A DNA stretch of 64,000 nt from Mesaphorura yosii (Eukaryota; Arthropoda; Collembola; Poduromorpha; Tullbergiidae), in NCBI GenBank assembly GCA_009869945.1, contig WIXG01000006.1, forward strand, positions 62,001-126,000, read 5' to 3'. This document shows positions 46,601 through 58,700 of the stretch, in pieces (the stretch's first letter is position 1; each line of letters begins with the position of its first letter). The notes beneath the pieces are model-generated. The model had not been told where the DNA came from and did not search any database. It saw only the letters and a program-made list of their open reading frames with translations. Made by a program: the position numbers and the translations under genes.

Positions 46601-49432
46601 GGGGGTGCTAGCAGCAGCTCTGGAAAGAAACGTAAACCAGGTAAAATTGGTATTCAATTTGTACTTGTGTGTGCTCAATTTGCAGTACTTGTAAAAACGA
46701 ATTTTACAGTACGCCAAGCCGCACGAAAAGCTGTTAAGCGCGTCAAAATGACTGAGTCGGATGACTCAGAAGCACAATCCGACAAAGATTCCGACTTTGA
46801 TGCAGCTACGGAGTCAAGCCGTGGATCAGCAAGTAACTACGAGTCAGAAGAGTCGATTATATCATCCAGTGAATCCGAAGCCGAAGAAGGTAAAGGGGCA
46901 AATCAAAAGACATAGACAAAGCTTAGAGCCCAACTTACAAAAATTAATTTTGCAGATTTGGAGGCTGATCTAATTAACAAGCGAGGATCGAAATCTAAGA
47001 AGGGTTTTGCTGGAAGGTCGACTAAGCCTGGAGACGGCAATGTTCCTAAGCCATCGAAAGAAGCCAAGGAAATTGTTTATTCAATGAAGGCCAAATTACT
47101 AGAAAGGGTTGAGAAGCTTGGAGAACGTCTTCCACCAAATACTTTGGATCAGTTAATTGACGAACTTGGAGGACCAATGGAAGTTGCTGAGGTTCGTACG
47201 TTGTAGTCAATGATAATACCAGCTTATACGGTTATAATAATTATCAGCAAATATATGCTATTGCTTTTATATTATCTTTAGATGACTGGAAGAAAAGGTC
47301 GAGTCATTCAGGACGACCAAGGAAATGTGTCATATGAAGCTCGGTCTGAGGCAGAAGTAAACTTGGAATGCATCAATTTGGCAGGTAACTTTGCGCTCAA
47401 TTTCTGGCGCCCGAGAAAAATTCATGACGTATTCACGTTACCACATCAATATTTACAGAGAAGGAACGTTTCATGAGTGGAGAGAAATACATTGCAATCA
47501 TATCCGAAGCGGCTTCAAGTGGAATCTCTTTGCAAAGTGACAAAAGAGTCTCTAACCAACGAAGAAGAGTTCACATCACTTTAGAACTGCCATGGAGTGC
47601 AGATCGTGCAATTCAACAATTTGGTATTATTTCAAACAACGAAACAACACATACCTTCAAACTTTCGAATAGTTTAAGACCTGGATTAACTTTAATTATG
47701 CAGGAAGGACTCATAGAAGTAATCAGGTGAATGCTCCAGAGTACGTATTCCTGATCTCAGACTTGGCTGGTGAACATAGATTCGCGTCAATCGTAGCTAA
47801 GCGACTGGAGAGTCTCGTAAGTCAAGAAATTAAAAGATTATGAAAATTAGGATTTAAAAAAATGAATCTTCACAGGGTGCATTAACTCATGGAGACCGTC
47901 GTGCTACCGAGTCCCGTGATTTGTCCCGGTTCCACATCGACAACAAGTATGGTAGAATGGCATTGGAATCTGTCATGCGTGGAACGCTCAAGTTGATTCC
48001 GCCGCTCATCCCACCGCCCGCTGATTATGAGGGTGACTTCTTCGCTGATATGGCCGGGGCATTGGTCGGTGTTGGCTTAATCGTAAACAGCGAAGACGCT
48101 CGAGGTGTGCCAGATCTTGAGAAAGATTACAATAATATGAGCAAGTTCCTAAACAGGTACATAGGAATTTAGAAGTGTGCGTAACGGGACATGATGCTCA
48201 TCTGCCTATGATTTAACTTTTCACAGAATTCTTGGAATGCCGGTGAAACTGCAGAATTACTTATTCAAGTACTTCACCGATACTCTCAATTTTATCATCA
48301 AGCAAGCCAAAAGAACTGGGCGCTTTGACGTTGGAATAGTCGGTAATAGGCTCTTTTCACAATTTCCATTACTAGACTTTTTAGTGTGGACCTTGTGTAA
48401 CAAATTGTACTTGAAAATGATTGATTTCAGACTTAAGTGACAATGGCTCGAATGAGATTCTACGCACGAAGAAGAGTACTTATCAACGGCAACACGCTAC
48501 TGGAATCGGAACAATAGAGCTGCACGAACTTCAAGTCGAGAGAGGCATGAGTTGGGAGAAAGCTATGGAAAAACATGAGCAACTTTTCGATGATTCGTCT
48601 GAAGGATTTTACTTGGCTAAGCAGGTAAAGCGCATTGATGCTAAGCGCAATTCTAAGTATTTATTAATTTAACGATCTATTATTGATACCCAGGTGAGGA
48701 ATGGAAAGAGAACTGCAATCTTGACAGTTTCCGAGACGTCTTCAGTAGAAGCATCAAAAAACAAGGGAGCCACATACACTGTCTATCGCCCCAATACTGG
48801 AATTCAGGTAAAGACTCTAGGTTCTGCTGCTGATTAGAACGGGATAAGAGAATAGCATTTCTTTCATGGGCCAATTTTTTATTTGACTAGGCCAAACGCG
48901 AAGTTTTACGTGAACTAAAAGAAAAGTTTGAGAAGGTAACTCCGGACAAAGCAAAGCCGTATTGGGAGGATCAGTTCAAGGCATCCAAGACAACCTGCAC
49001 TCATGCGTATTGGTAAGTCTGTCGATATCTGAGGCGCCGTTTTTTCTCTTCACAGTATTATAGAATGCTCGTTGACTGGAATTTGTTTATTTCAGGTCTG
49101 GAAATTGCAAAAATTACGCTGCGACCAAACACTGCGACATTGGACTTCGTCTTCGCAAGTACCATGTGTTAAGTGGCTCCGTGCTCCTGGTTTGGGGTAT
49201 AATCGAGGGCGTATTCCAAATGTATTCTCATGGTCACAATACTCCCAAGATGCAAGTTGTTCGTGTAAGATTCAGCGTGGACGACAGAATCGTTGGCGTC
49301 CTGATTCCAAATTATTGTGCGAACGAGCTAGGCCGGCGTTTGGCTGAGGGGGCGGTTTCGTCAAGTATCTCGAGACCGGAACTCGAGCCCGACCTCTTGG
49401 CAGATGACAATTCGGACTTCGAAGAAGTTTAG
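43617..49432 (+). CDS. SBNO1: Strawberry notch homolog, DExD/H-type helicase
   Basis: SBNO proteins are nuclear helicase-like regulators (fly sno acts in Notch and EGFR signalling). Twenty-one exons: 43617-43640, 43729-44529, 44597-44708, 44786-44995, 45083-45405, 45489-45730, 45804-45957, 46025-46185, 46264-46383, 46459-46640, 46710-46889, 46956-47191, 47282-47384, 47459-47623, 47704-47816, 47876-48156, 48227-48342, 48431-48624, 48694-48807, 48891-49012, 49096-49432. Every phase closes, giving 1429 residues. Motif I is [14 protein letters not shown], motif II DECH, then [13 protein letters not shown]; motif [12 protein letters not shown] is split by an intron. An acidic Ser-rich linker follows the first helicase half, and [20 protein letters not shown] is a family hallmark. 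The N-terminal 270 residues are low-complexity, with a [16 protein letters not shown] acidic start and Asn/Pro/Gly-rich stretches. Confidence 0.96.
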
Positions 49433-50080
49433 TTCTCAAATCTCAAAGATAACCGTGAAGTTGTAAAACTATTGCCACTATTTTTCCTACATTATTTAAC
49501 TGATTATATTCCATCCGCATTTATTTTCGACTCAATGATCTCGGCTCGAATTCAGTCGTAGTTTACTTAGCAGCAGCAGAAAAAACGTATTATGCTCGTC
49601 CAACTCCTAGGTCATTAGTATTAGAAGTTTTATGTGTTTGCCGTTTGCCCACCATTTTTTCTATTAGTGCAATACTGTGTACCGGTTTCAGCTAGCTGGA
49701 AATCATCCTAATCCGCAATTCTCGTCTGTGTTATTTTTTCTAAGAATAAATCGTAACGGCCGTAGACATATTTTAAACGTAGGCTTTAACACTAACTGAC
49801 CCACCATCAGCATTTTAACGTACAATTTCTACAAGACATTAGTTTAAGGTACTCATTGAATACTTTATTTTAAACGTAATACTCGTCCGTAATTTTAAAA
49901 CAATAGTGTAGACCACAAATAACTGCACAACGGAAAGCGAAAGTAATGATACACGATATAAGACAGGCAAAGAGAAGCTTGGAACAAGAAATCTAGAAAA
50001 TTGTGTGTAATATTTTAGTTGTTACTCTTTTGAATGTAATAAAACTGTGGAAAATGGATTTGTTCGACTGCTTTATGCTT
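49433..50080. other. Convergent 3' spacer, SBNO1 / CLCC1
   Basis: 3' untranslated sequence of two convergent genes. On the minus strand an AATAAA (plus-strand TTTATT near 49863) could serve CLCC1, so the two 3' untranslated regions may overlap. Confidence 0.55.
49745..49750 (+). terminator. Poly(A) signal, probably SBNO1
   Basis: AATAAA about 310 bases after the SBNO1 stop codon; a second AATAAA lies at 50038-50043, almost touching the convergent CLCC1 coding region. Confidence 0.45.
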
Positions 50081-51832
50081 TTAGCTATTTTCTCTGTCAA
50101 ATTCATCAATTGTAGTTTCTCGCAAATACTCTTCGAAATCATCCGTGCTTGTCGTAGCATCTGAACGCTCCTGTGGCGGCTGCACACAAATCTCTTCGTT
50201 GGCTGGAGGCGCTTGAATCGGGTGATTTCCGTTTGGGTATATCACAGGTCGGTGAGGTGACGGCTCGATACTGATGAAAGGCGTTCTGATGCGGTAACGA
50301 AATATTGCCAGCAGAAGAAAAGTGCAGATAATGACTAGTAGAAACGGCTTCAACAGCCATGGAACGTCACCAAGCAGCCCTCCAAAGAACTTTCCCAATC
50401 TGTCTCCAATGTACTCCATTGAATGAAATATTAGCTTGGAAGTTGTTTCCGAAATGGCTTCAATTGGCGTCACGTGAAAGAATTTATCTCCTCGGATTTG
50501 CTTGTGATAATCCGTGCATTGGTCTTTCACTGCGGGAGTACAATAGATTAGATTGGTAATACTGGCCCGCACTATATTGCAAATCAGACACATACAGCGG
50601 AATATGTGCACTCGAAAATAATAGCCAATGGAATCGGTGAACCCCAAGTCATTGTAGTTGCAGTCTTTTGGAACCTTCTCGTACTGATTGAGTCGAGCCA
50701 TATTTTCTGTCCTCGCATTCTTTTATAAAAAAAATACATATTCAAGACCCTGAAGTCAAAAATTGGCATGGAAAGATGAGTGAATTCTTACCTCATACAG
50801 GTCATAGAACACGATGACACAACTGATGACATAAAAAATCCCAAAGCTATAAAATATCGCACGCACAGGATGCGAGGACATATACGTGCTTCGGAGCAAC
50901 AACGCAACAATGAATACGACCAGGGTCCCAATCGAAGTGTATATCCAGAACTGAAATTCAGAAGGATTATACTCACATTCTGTGGAATCTTACTTCTTAA
51001 GTGCATGGTTCATGAAATTACTTTCGCAGACGCCAAGAATTCAAAGTTGATATTCTCCTTCAAGTACTCAATCAGTGTGACGGCAGGTTGTGCTTGCACA
51101 ATATGAAACAAATTTCCGATGATGTCAGTAACGGCTGCTAATTCCGTCGTCCATTTAATCTCATACTGTGGATCCAATCGCGGCCCTTTCTTCTTCGATG
51201 TGTTCTTCAGGAATGAATTTAGCTTAGACAAATCCTCATATGACAATTCAGCTTGCAAATCGATCGTTATGCTTTCCTTCGGTCCAAAATTACGATCCTG
51301 CAATGTGGTAAATCATAAATCCATTCCCTCTTCGATATAAGCTTATCTTACAAAACTAAACTGCTTGCCTGGACATTCATTTGCCTCAAAATTGATCTGA
51401 CGAGCCTTTGTGAATAAATTAGTTCACTGTTGTGAGAACTTCGGCAAATCTCACAGTCACAGGGACAAACGTTATCTGACCGTGCTCCACTCTTGCCCTC
51501 AATTTGGTTGCTTCCACTTGATTCTTGCTCAACACCGTTCAATCCTCGCATTTAAAAGAAACTCAAGCTATTATTTCTGAATTTTGGTTCGATCACTGAC
51601 ATAGTAACCTCATTTCCAACTTACCTGGACACTTGCTATTCCCAGCATTTCTGTTGATTTGTAAACTATGTGAATACGATCCCATATCGGATGGATCCAC
51701 GTACGCTGTTAATGAAGGCGCTTCATTACCTTCACACATCGATGAACTGCCTATGATAATGGTGCGGAAGAGCAGGATTCCAGTAATTTCCACCAGAAAA
51801 ATTGTGGACAGTGCCATGGACATTAAGTTCAT
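50081..51832 (-). CDS. CLCC1: Chloride channel CLIC-like protein 1
   Basis: CLCC1 is an ER membrane anion channel. Minus-strand exons: 51832-51625, 51544-51369, 51297-51022, 50950-50792, 50719-50081, together 485 residues, all phases closing. A signal peptide (MNLMSMALSTIFLVEITGIL) leads to AYVDPSDMGSYS, matching the WIDPTDMLNY start of the mature human protein. Three or four membrane segments follow, among them IYTSIGTLVVFIVALLL and AIFYSFGIFYVISCVIVF. Next comes a conserved luminal-to-membrane block with VTPIEAISETTSKLIF and GKFFGGLLGDVPWLLKPFLL, which aligns with human VPPTKALAVTF and [20 protein letters not shown]. The cytosolic tail is acidic and Pro-rich and much shorter than in human. 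The second intron appears to start with GC rather than GT. Confidence 0.88.
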
Positions 51833-52192
51833 GTTTGGACTTTATTTACAAGTTACACGATTGAGAGCATCACAAATTTTCACAAACTTGGATTAATGAT
51901 TTCTGCCTAAGCTCAAGCTTTCTGGACACCAGGCGAGAAATGTAGAAGACATCATGGCTTGTAAATTGCCCAAAAAGTGATCGAAGTTGTAGAAAACGAT
52001 CCATCTACATGGTTTCTTCATGTCGAAGCAAAGTATTCACATGTGATTCCCGCCACGAGAGCCCACGCATTCTGCGTTTGCAAATCAAATCGAGTTTGAG
52101 ACCTTTATTTTATCAGTATCAGGTTTATTTCTTTTTTAATCAACAGTTAGAAAAGAATACAGTACACGAACCTATTCACTACAGTAATGGAC
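51833..52192. other. Spacer between OARD1 and CLCC1
   Basis: Only 360 bases separate the OARD1 stop from the CLCC1 start on the same strand. It must contain the OARD1 3' untranslated region (minus-strand AATAAA candidates near 52104 and 52123) and the CLCC1 promoter. Confidence 0.55.
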
Positions 52193-52642
52193 TCAAATTG
52201 AGTACACATTAATCTTGATACAAGTTCCATGAAATGTCTCAATAATCATTTGTCTCACGATATTCCAGTTCATGCGATCCAGCCCACAACCAATTCGCGG
52301 CATAGAAATCGCCGTGACTTGATCCTGTACTGCTTTATCTTTCAGTGCAATCAGAGTAGCTTTAAAATCCTTCAAGGTTGGTTTATGAGAATATCGTTCT
52401 TTTGTAATCATGTAGTAAATAGAGCGACCTTCCGGTGTAGCAATGGATCTAATGCGTAGAGACGCCACTTCCCCTACTTGCTTCTTCTGTGCTTTCAAAT
52501 TGGATACTCCGTCAAAACGTTCTTTGAACTCCTTGGCGATTCCTTTGCCCATGACCAGATCTTGGCTGACACAATGGGCGAGTGCGTCTGTCGGGTCGCA
52601 CTTGAAAAGATCTCCCTGAATTTCATTAAGCTCTGTAGCCAT
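52193..52642 (-). CDS. OARD1: Macrodomain ADP-ribose glycohydrolase (TARG1/OARD1)
   Basis: OARD1 removes ADP-ribose from glutamate/aspartate residues of proteins and deacylates O-acyl-ADP-ribose. It is a single-exon frame of 149 residues, close to the 152 of human. It is a bare macrodomain: IQGDLFKCDPTDALAHCVSQ at the ADP-ribose pocket, MGKGIAKEF, GEVASLR, YYMITKERYSHKPT, and SMPRIGCGLDRMNW. The catalytic pair of human TARG1, Lys84 in ITKKR and Asp125 in CGLDR, has clear equivalents in ITKER and CGLDR. The ATG context (A at -3, G at +4) is strong. A splice acceptor lies about 40 bases upstream (exon from 52683), joining it to the exon that carries the 61-residue ORF. Confidence 0.96.
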   Translation of the reverse strand: MATELNEIQGDLFKCDPTDALAHCVSQDLVMGKGIAKEFKERFDGVSNLKAQKKQVGEVASLRIRSIATPEGRSIYYMITKERYSHKPTLKDFKATLIALKDKAVQDQVTAISMPRIGCGLDRMNWNIVRQMIIETFHGTCIKINVYSI

Positions 52643-52683
52643 GATGGAATAATTTAGGATTCAGAGATTGAAGTACAGGGAAC

Positions 52684-52793
52684 CTAAAATAAAAGTCAAA
52701 CCCCGGATTAGCTGTTAAAGGCAAGAGCAAGAGTAAACCAGACCATGACGCAAAACTCTGATGAGTGGAATATCTAAAAATGTCTCTACTTAC
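52684..52793 (-). other. Predicted intron between the 61-residue ORF and OARD1
   Basis: A 110-base interval with GTAAGT at its 5' end and a pyrimidine-rich TTTTATTTTAG at its 3' end, inside what would be the leader of the OARD1 messenger RNA. The size matches the usual introns in this window. Confidence 0.55.
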
Positions 52794-52799
52794 CTTGTT

Positions 52800-52985
52800 T
52801 CAAATGTCACGATTTAATTCCAGGATAAAGAGATGAAGCACTCTGATCAGAGTTGCAAGACCAATCAAAAAAAGGACGTGAATAATGAATAGGCTACTTT
52901 GAGGACAAGTGTTAGGCGCTGGTTTGTTTAAATATCCATCAATAACTTTTACAAGGAAATGGATTACCCATTCGAAATGATTCAT
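52800..52985 (-). CDS. Putative 61-residue membrane microprotein upstream of OARD1
   Basis: A short frame starting MNHFEWVIHFLVKVIDGY and ending in the hydrophobic segment LFIIHVLFLIGLATLIRVLH and a charged tail LELNRDI. It reads as a one- or two-pass small membrane protein; no family recognised. Its ATG has A at -3. Six bases after its stop codon there is a consensus donor (AAG|GTAAGT, exon end 52794). A matching acceptor (TTATTTTAG at 52684, exon from 52683) lies just upstream of OARD1. One spliced transcript could therefore carry both frames, this one first. It may be a translated microprotein, an upstream ORF that dampens OARD1, or chance. Confidence 0.4.
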   Translation of the reverse strand: MNHFEWVIHFLVKVIDGYLNKPAPNTCPQSSLFIIHVLFLIGLATLIRVLHLFILELNRDI

Positions 52986-55732
52986 TGTGCGCTAGCTGCT
53001 GCTTGCTTGCATAGTTGAGATAAGATAAGGCAATGATACGATTGACTGATATCATAGCAGTTCATTCACGCCACATCATTTCCATAGAAGCTGAATACGC
53101 TCAAGTTAGTTAAGAGCAATGATCCTCCTCGAGCGTTGTATTGACCAGTAATTAGGAGCGCCAATCCTTCGTATTGCTACAGTAGACACGGGAAAAGCTC
53201 AGACATAAAGTGATATTTCCTGTCATCCCTCTCGCAATGGGTTCATTCATTCGTAAAAAGTTTCCAATGCATTTCAAGCTAAGATTCCAAGGACCTGAAG
53301 CCAAAAATGAATCCTGAACCCAACTTTTCACTTGCAGATTTTATCTCTTTGCTCAAACTTTGTCCATAAGGTCATGCCTTCTGGACAAAACCGAGCAATT
53401 TATGCCATTTCTTTTTTACAAGATGTGCTTCAACTACTAAATAGTAGAAACGCGTACTAAATGCGAAAAGTCTCGTGTATGTCCCAGAAATTACATTTTA
53501 TCACTTCTTGCGAGTAACTAGGGCGCACTTTTATGCGTTCAAAGGGTAGGCATAAGGTACGGGATGAGAGTTGAAGCACAATTCCCAGCTTAAGTTCACT
53601 TCGTCGCTGACATTCCAAACAACTGCGCCTTCATCCAGTTTTATTGCTGCTGGTGAAATGGTGAGAACAGAAACATTCGCGTGCGTGAATATTCCAAACC
53701 CATCAACTCGGTTCGGTCGCTTTACTTTTGTGTTCAGAGTTTTGCCCGAGGTTCATAAACAAATTCTTCGACATGTAGATTCAAACTGTAATTTCCAGTC
53801 TCGACTAGCAGTGACGTACCGAAAACACAGCAAGCGAGGCGAGGAAGACCAATGCAGGCTCTAAAATATTTCTCGGACCAACGGAAACAGGAAAGTAATT
53901 GCCAATCTTTTGCACCCTTTCGCCATGCACGTGCCTTGCAACTGTTTCTCGGATTTGGTTCTAGTCTCTGATGTGTCTAAGAATAAAAACTCATTCTTCG
54001 TGCTGTACAGCATGTCGCGTGGTGTTTGTGTTGCTGTATTGCGGTCTGGGCTTGAGTCCGGGAAAGCGCAGGGGCTCAATTCTCCGGAACCGAGTGCATC
54101 TCGTCCTCAGCCCTCGTGCTTCGGTTTCACTTTCCTATGCAACATGCATTATGCAGTGTTGAAACATCACACTCCGACCGAACACATGTTGTAAGTTGGC
54201 TCAATAAAATAACTGAACTCTCGTCCTGAAGGGATTTCAATTGCAATTATTCAGGTAGCTCTTTCTTCTGCGAGATTAAGTAAAAGCTGGTGCTTGGAGC
54301 TTAATCTAGCCGCGTTCTTTTCAATTCCAAAATATCGAACGGCACTTATTTAATTACTATTGAGCGTACGCAGGCTCTTGCGAAAATTCAGTGTTCAGCG
54401 CAGTGCATTATGTGAGTGTAAACTTCGGTACGTGCCACAGTGTAGTGAAAGTAAAATGTGAAACTGTGCCGGCCCTTCATGAGTCATGACCATGAACCAC
54501 GGCAGCAACCAACGACAGTGGAAGCTCTTCATTGCTATTTTGTTAGCATAATAGTGCCAGTCTCGTCCAGTTCTCTCTTATCACTGTTCGTTACAATGCA
54601 TTAAAACGTAGACAAGTACTGAACTTTCTCCGCTTACTTACGCAAGGTAGAAAGAACTAACAGTGGACTTGCACGCGATCGCAGTGTACCGCGTCGTGTG
54701 TTAATTAACCCAATTCGGTGCATTAAGAAAGAAAATACTGGAGGATTTCAAAATTGTATTTTAATGTACCAATTTGGAATGAGTCGAAACCGAAGTGCTC
54801 TAGCTGCAGTATTTTGTGTGGCTGCTCTTCTCTCGCTTCCAGCAGCTCGATTCACGTCCCGGTACTAACAGTCGTACGCGATGGTATGAAAATAGGAAGT
54901 GGAATAAAGAACAGACCCGCGACCCGCAACTCGGTTCATTTCGAGTTGTGACTTTGAGCGACAAACACGAACGGGACTTTACTTTCACCGCTTTCGAGAC
55001 AGCTTGAGCTAGCCAGCCCAGCGCTCCACGTCCGCACAAAGGAAAGTAGGAAGATCAAACGAAATCAACTTTCATTCAAGAAGTTACGTGCACATTTCCA
55101 AGTTCACAATTCGCGTGTGGTGCAGTGCCAAGAGTTTCAGGAAAGTGTTGCATATCATTTAAGTGCATTCTTCGTGTCTATTCGCAGTCTTTTGACAATC
55201 GTGAGAAGTGGCGTTGGTTCTTTCTTCATATCGCGAGCCATTCACATGAGTTGCCGCATTCTCGAGACAGCCTTTATTGATTCCTAATCAATCAGGCTAT
55301 GTAAAAAATGAATTCTAAGTGACAATGGCCCGATTACTTTAAAGGAATTGTTAAACATTGACATTAAACTGGAAACACGAGATACCAACGGCAGAAATGA
55401 GTTTCCAAACATCATTGTCATCGTTAAATGCAAATTCAGACGCTGCCTTTTGCCTGTCAGATTAATGTAAATCCTTTTACTGGAGTTTCTTGGCTGAGGC
55501 TGAGGCTGTTTACGAAGCAAATGACTTTCTTTCATCTTTGCCGTTGACATTTTGATACACGTCATCAGTTGAATGGAATGGAGACAGTTGCTGCTGCCTC
55601 GGCCATAATTCAATAGCAGTATTCCTTTCATGTCAACGCCAGTGCCATCGCCAGCACAATTGTAGCGCAATTCAAGGCTTGAGACATGAGACTTGGCACA
55701 ACGGCGAAAGAAGCATAGTATACTTGGAAAAA
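52986..55732. other. Divergent intergenic region, OARD1 / TLCD3
   Basis: About 2.7 kb with the two divergent promoters. No coding exon recognised; the open frames on both strands lack protein-like composition. Confidence 0.55.
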
Positions 55733-58700
55733 ATGACATATGCGAATCCCTACGACTGGGTGAGCCCGTCCATGTCGGCATTTCTCCTCGTGACCGGCAC
55801 AATTCTCTTCCCAGCGTGCTTCTGGCTGCAGCAATACTGCTGGAGAAAAACTGCAACTGGCAGAGACTTTATCAAGGCACATCAGCTTACAGAGAAAGAT
55901 ACAATTGACATTTCAAACAAGTAAGGCTTATCTCTTGTTTAAATCCATTTTCACCCGACGGATTGCGCAATTGTTTGCAAACTTTAAAATTGCTGGCTTT
56001 GTTTTTCTCGAGAAAATACTTTTTAATGCGCAAAGTTTTATTTGTGTTTCCGAATCCCTTCCTACATAGTTGGAACCACTAATTCCATGTTTCATGCACA
56101 CAAGGTAAAAAATTATTATGGAAGATACTCAGAAAACGAAAATCCACAGAAGCTCCGCACTATCCACTAATAAATTCTGGCTCTCGTCAGATAAAGAGAA
56201 GTTGGCCTAATTAGATTCAAACTTCCATATTATTATCGGAAAAGGAACTTTATAGTCTGCGATTTTCCCTTTACGTTTCGGGAGAACCGCTCCTTGTTTC
56301 CGGTCCACTAACTTTTGTTCCTAAATTTCTGCGGTTTCAAACGATGATTCTTGAAAATATGACGGCAAACTCGGGAAAGTTTAAGCTTCTATTAGCGTCA
56401 TCTCGGTGAAAGAGTTCTTGTGTCTCATTCTAAATTTTGAGAACTTCTCTTCATAATTATATTGCGAACGATTGACTTAGCGACGACCCAGACTCCGTCG
56501 CTTTGTGTGCTCAGAGGAGAAAAGTTTGCTGTTTACTTTACGTGGAAATACAAACATGACATTTCTCATTTGCCATTTGTATGAGGCCGTCTCCTGTCCT
56601 GAATGCATAATCAGGTCCCCAAATCTCAGCCTCATTTACAATCAATTCACTTTTCACTTTCTTTCAGAATCGTGTCAGCAATTCAGGCGTTGTGTGCCGG
56701 AGTCTCTGGAGTCATCGTCGTCTCTCACTGCCACCAGAAAGTTCTTAATTGCAGACAAACAGTCACACTCGGCTATGCGTGGTTTGGCATTCCGTACTTT
56801 CTGTACGACACACTCTGCATGTTTTACGTCTACTCTTTCACGAGGAAGCAGCATAACTTCGAACTCATCAGTACAACGAAGTACTTGCTGTTCAAAGCGA
56901 TTGAATTTGGTCGGTTTGCGACGCACTCACCAGTTATCTTCATTCACCACGTGATCATGGCGCATGTTGGCTGGACACTCATTCTGGTAAGCTTCCATGC
57001 TTCTGAACTCAAAGTTATGCACACTGCACATGACAAGCCTCCTTATCTGCTCGGCGCCTGCTGTGGACATTTCCAATTTGTGTATTTATTTACTTGGAAT
57101 TAATATGCACTCGATGGGAATCATACCACGCATCTGACCTATTCAATTGCATGATACGAATACCCGTTCGGAGAATTCATAATTAATTCCCTAGTGGGCC
57201 TATCTTACATTACACCGGTGCTATCGGGATGAAGAAACGCGATATTGGGTCCTCGTCGTCCGCCCATGCTTGTCTTTCCTGAAAGAAAAGCTTTAATAAT
57301 ACTACGGACATTTTCCGTCAAGCCAAGTCAAACTTCAAGCCCTGCTCTGCATTTGCTCTGCACAAAATACGCACTACGATCCTGGTGAAAGGAAATTGAT
57401 TTTGTCGAGCCCCGCTGTCTTGTCTTATTTCGTAAAATAAAAATAGAATACGCGCAGCAGTCTTCGCATTTCAGCCCTCCATCACCATAATTAATGAACT
57501 CGTTTTGCAACGGCCAACCCAAGTATGTACCTGGATTCAAAATTGTCGCATGTGAATACGCATGCAAAAGCAAGTGCAAACGGTAAAGTAAAACACAAAT
57601 ACAACCAGCAATTTTGATGATTTCTGTTTAGCTTTACGTTTGATGAGACTCTCCGCTCGAAGCATTTAGCTGCAATTTATTCCATCGATTTTTGTAAAGT
57701 CGACCGAGAGTCAGTTGAAATAATAATGACGTTCGACTTTTCTGCAAAAACCCCAAGTTAAACTCTTGCGAGTCCTGCGTTGTACCGAAGGATTGAAGAA
57801 AGGAAGCCAGACCATAGCAAATGTATGGGTTTAAAATGTTAAACTTCACTCAGCCGCATTCCAGACCCATTAATTATTTAGGCACCATAAGCCCATGAGC
57901 ATTTTTTACGACTTTCTTGGTGTCTGGTGTCGATTTCTTGAGCCAAAAAGAAGTTTACTTTGGAATCTAAACCTTAGCCATTGCACGGCTTTTCCTGTGT
58001 GGTAATTCAAGAAAAGTGTCACATAATCTTATTAGCCTCACATTTTCTTGCTGCATGACTCGGCATTTTAAGCCGACAAAATTGCAACTCGGTGTAGTAT
58101 TCCAAGATTCGGCTTCGCCTTGGAAAATCGGTACCAAATTTGCATGGGCAAGAAACGGATTACGTGTAAAATGTACTTTGAGATTTATATCCACCTGGGA
58201 CCGCAATCTGTACTTTGTTACTGTTCGTGGCACACCGCATTTAACCAGAAACTGACTTGACTTTTTCTTTGTATTGCAGTTTTATCGCGACCCGGTGGAG
58301 CCCGGAGATTTCTTCGTAGGGGTGATGTACATGATGGAATTCAGCACTCCATTTGTGTCGATCAGATTCATCCTTAGTAAATTAAAAGTAAGTGAACACG
58401 AAACGCCTTTGACTCGTGCTGTTATTTGACATGAAAGGTGAAAGTGGAATCGAAGAACTTTCCTCTTTCGCCTTTCACCTTTCCTCATCGCCCAACATCT
58501 TCACGTCGTCCTCGTTTTCTGTCATGTCCCTTCCATTTGAGAGAACTTGAGATAAAGCTGTACCGGAATTTCATGCGAGCGTGAATGATTTGATTTTAGC
58601 AAATTGAAACGTAGCAATGTGCTGTTGAGTGGTCGTAATTGAATTAAGCCATTTTTCTGTTTTAAGCATGAGTGCAAGTCAAGTCGATAATCAAATAAAT

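Noticed and set aside
55284-55856. 190-residue open frame on the minus strand opposite the first TLCD3 exon
   Set aside because: It runs antisense to a well-supported signal-like first exon, has no family resemblance and no splice context; a shadow frame.
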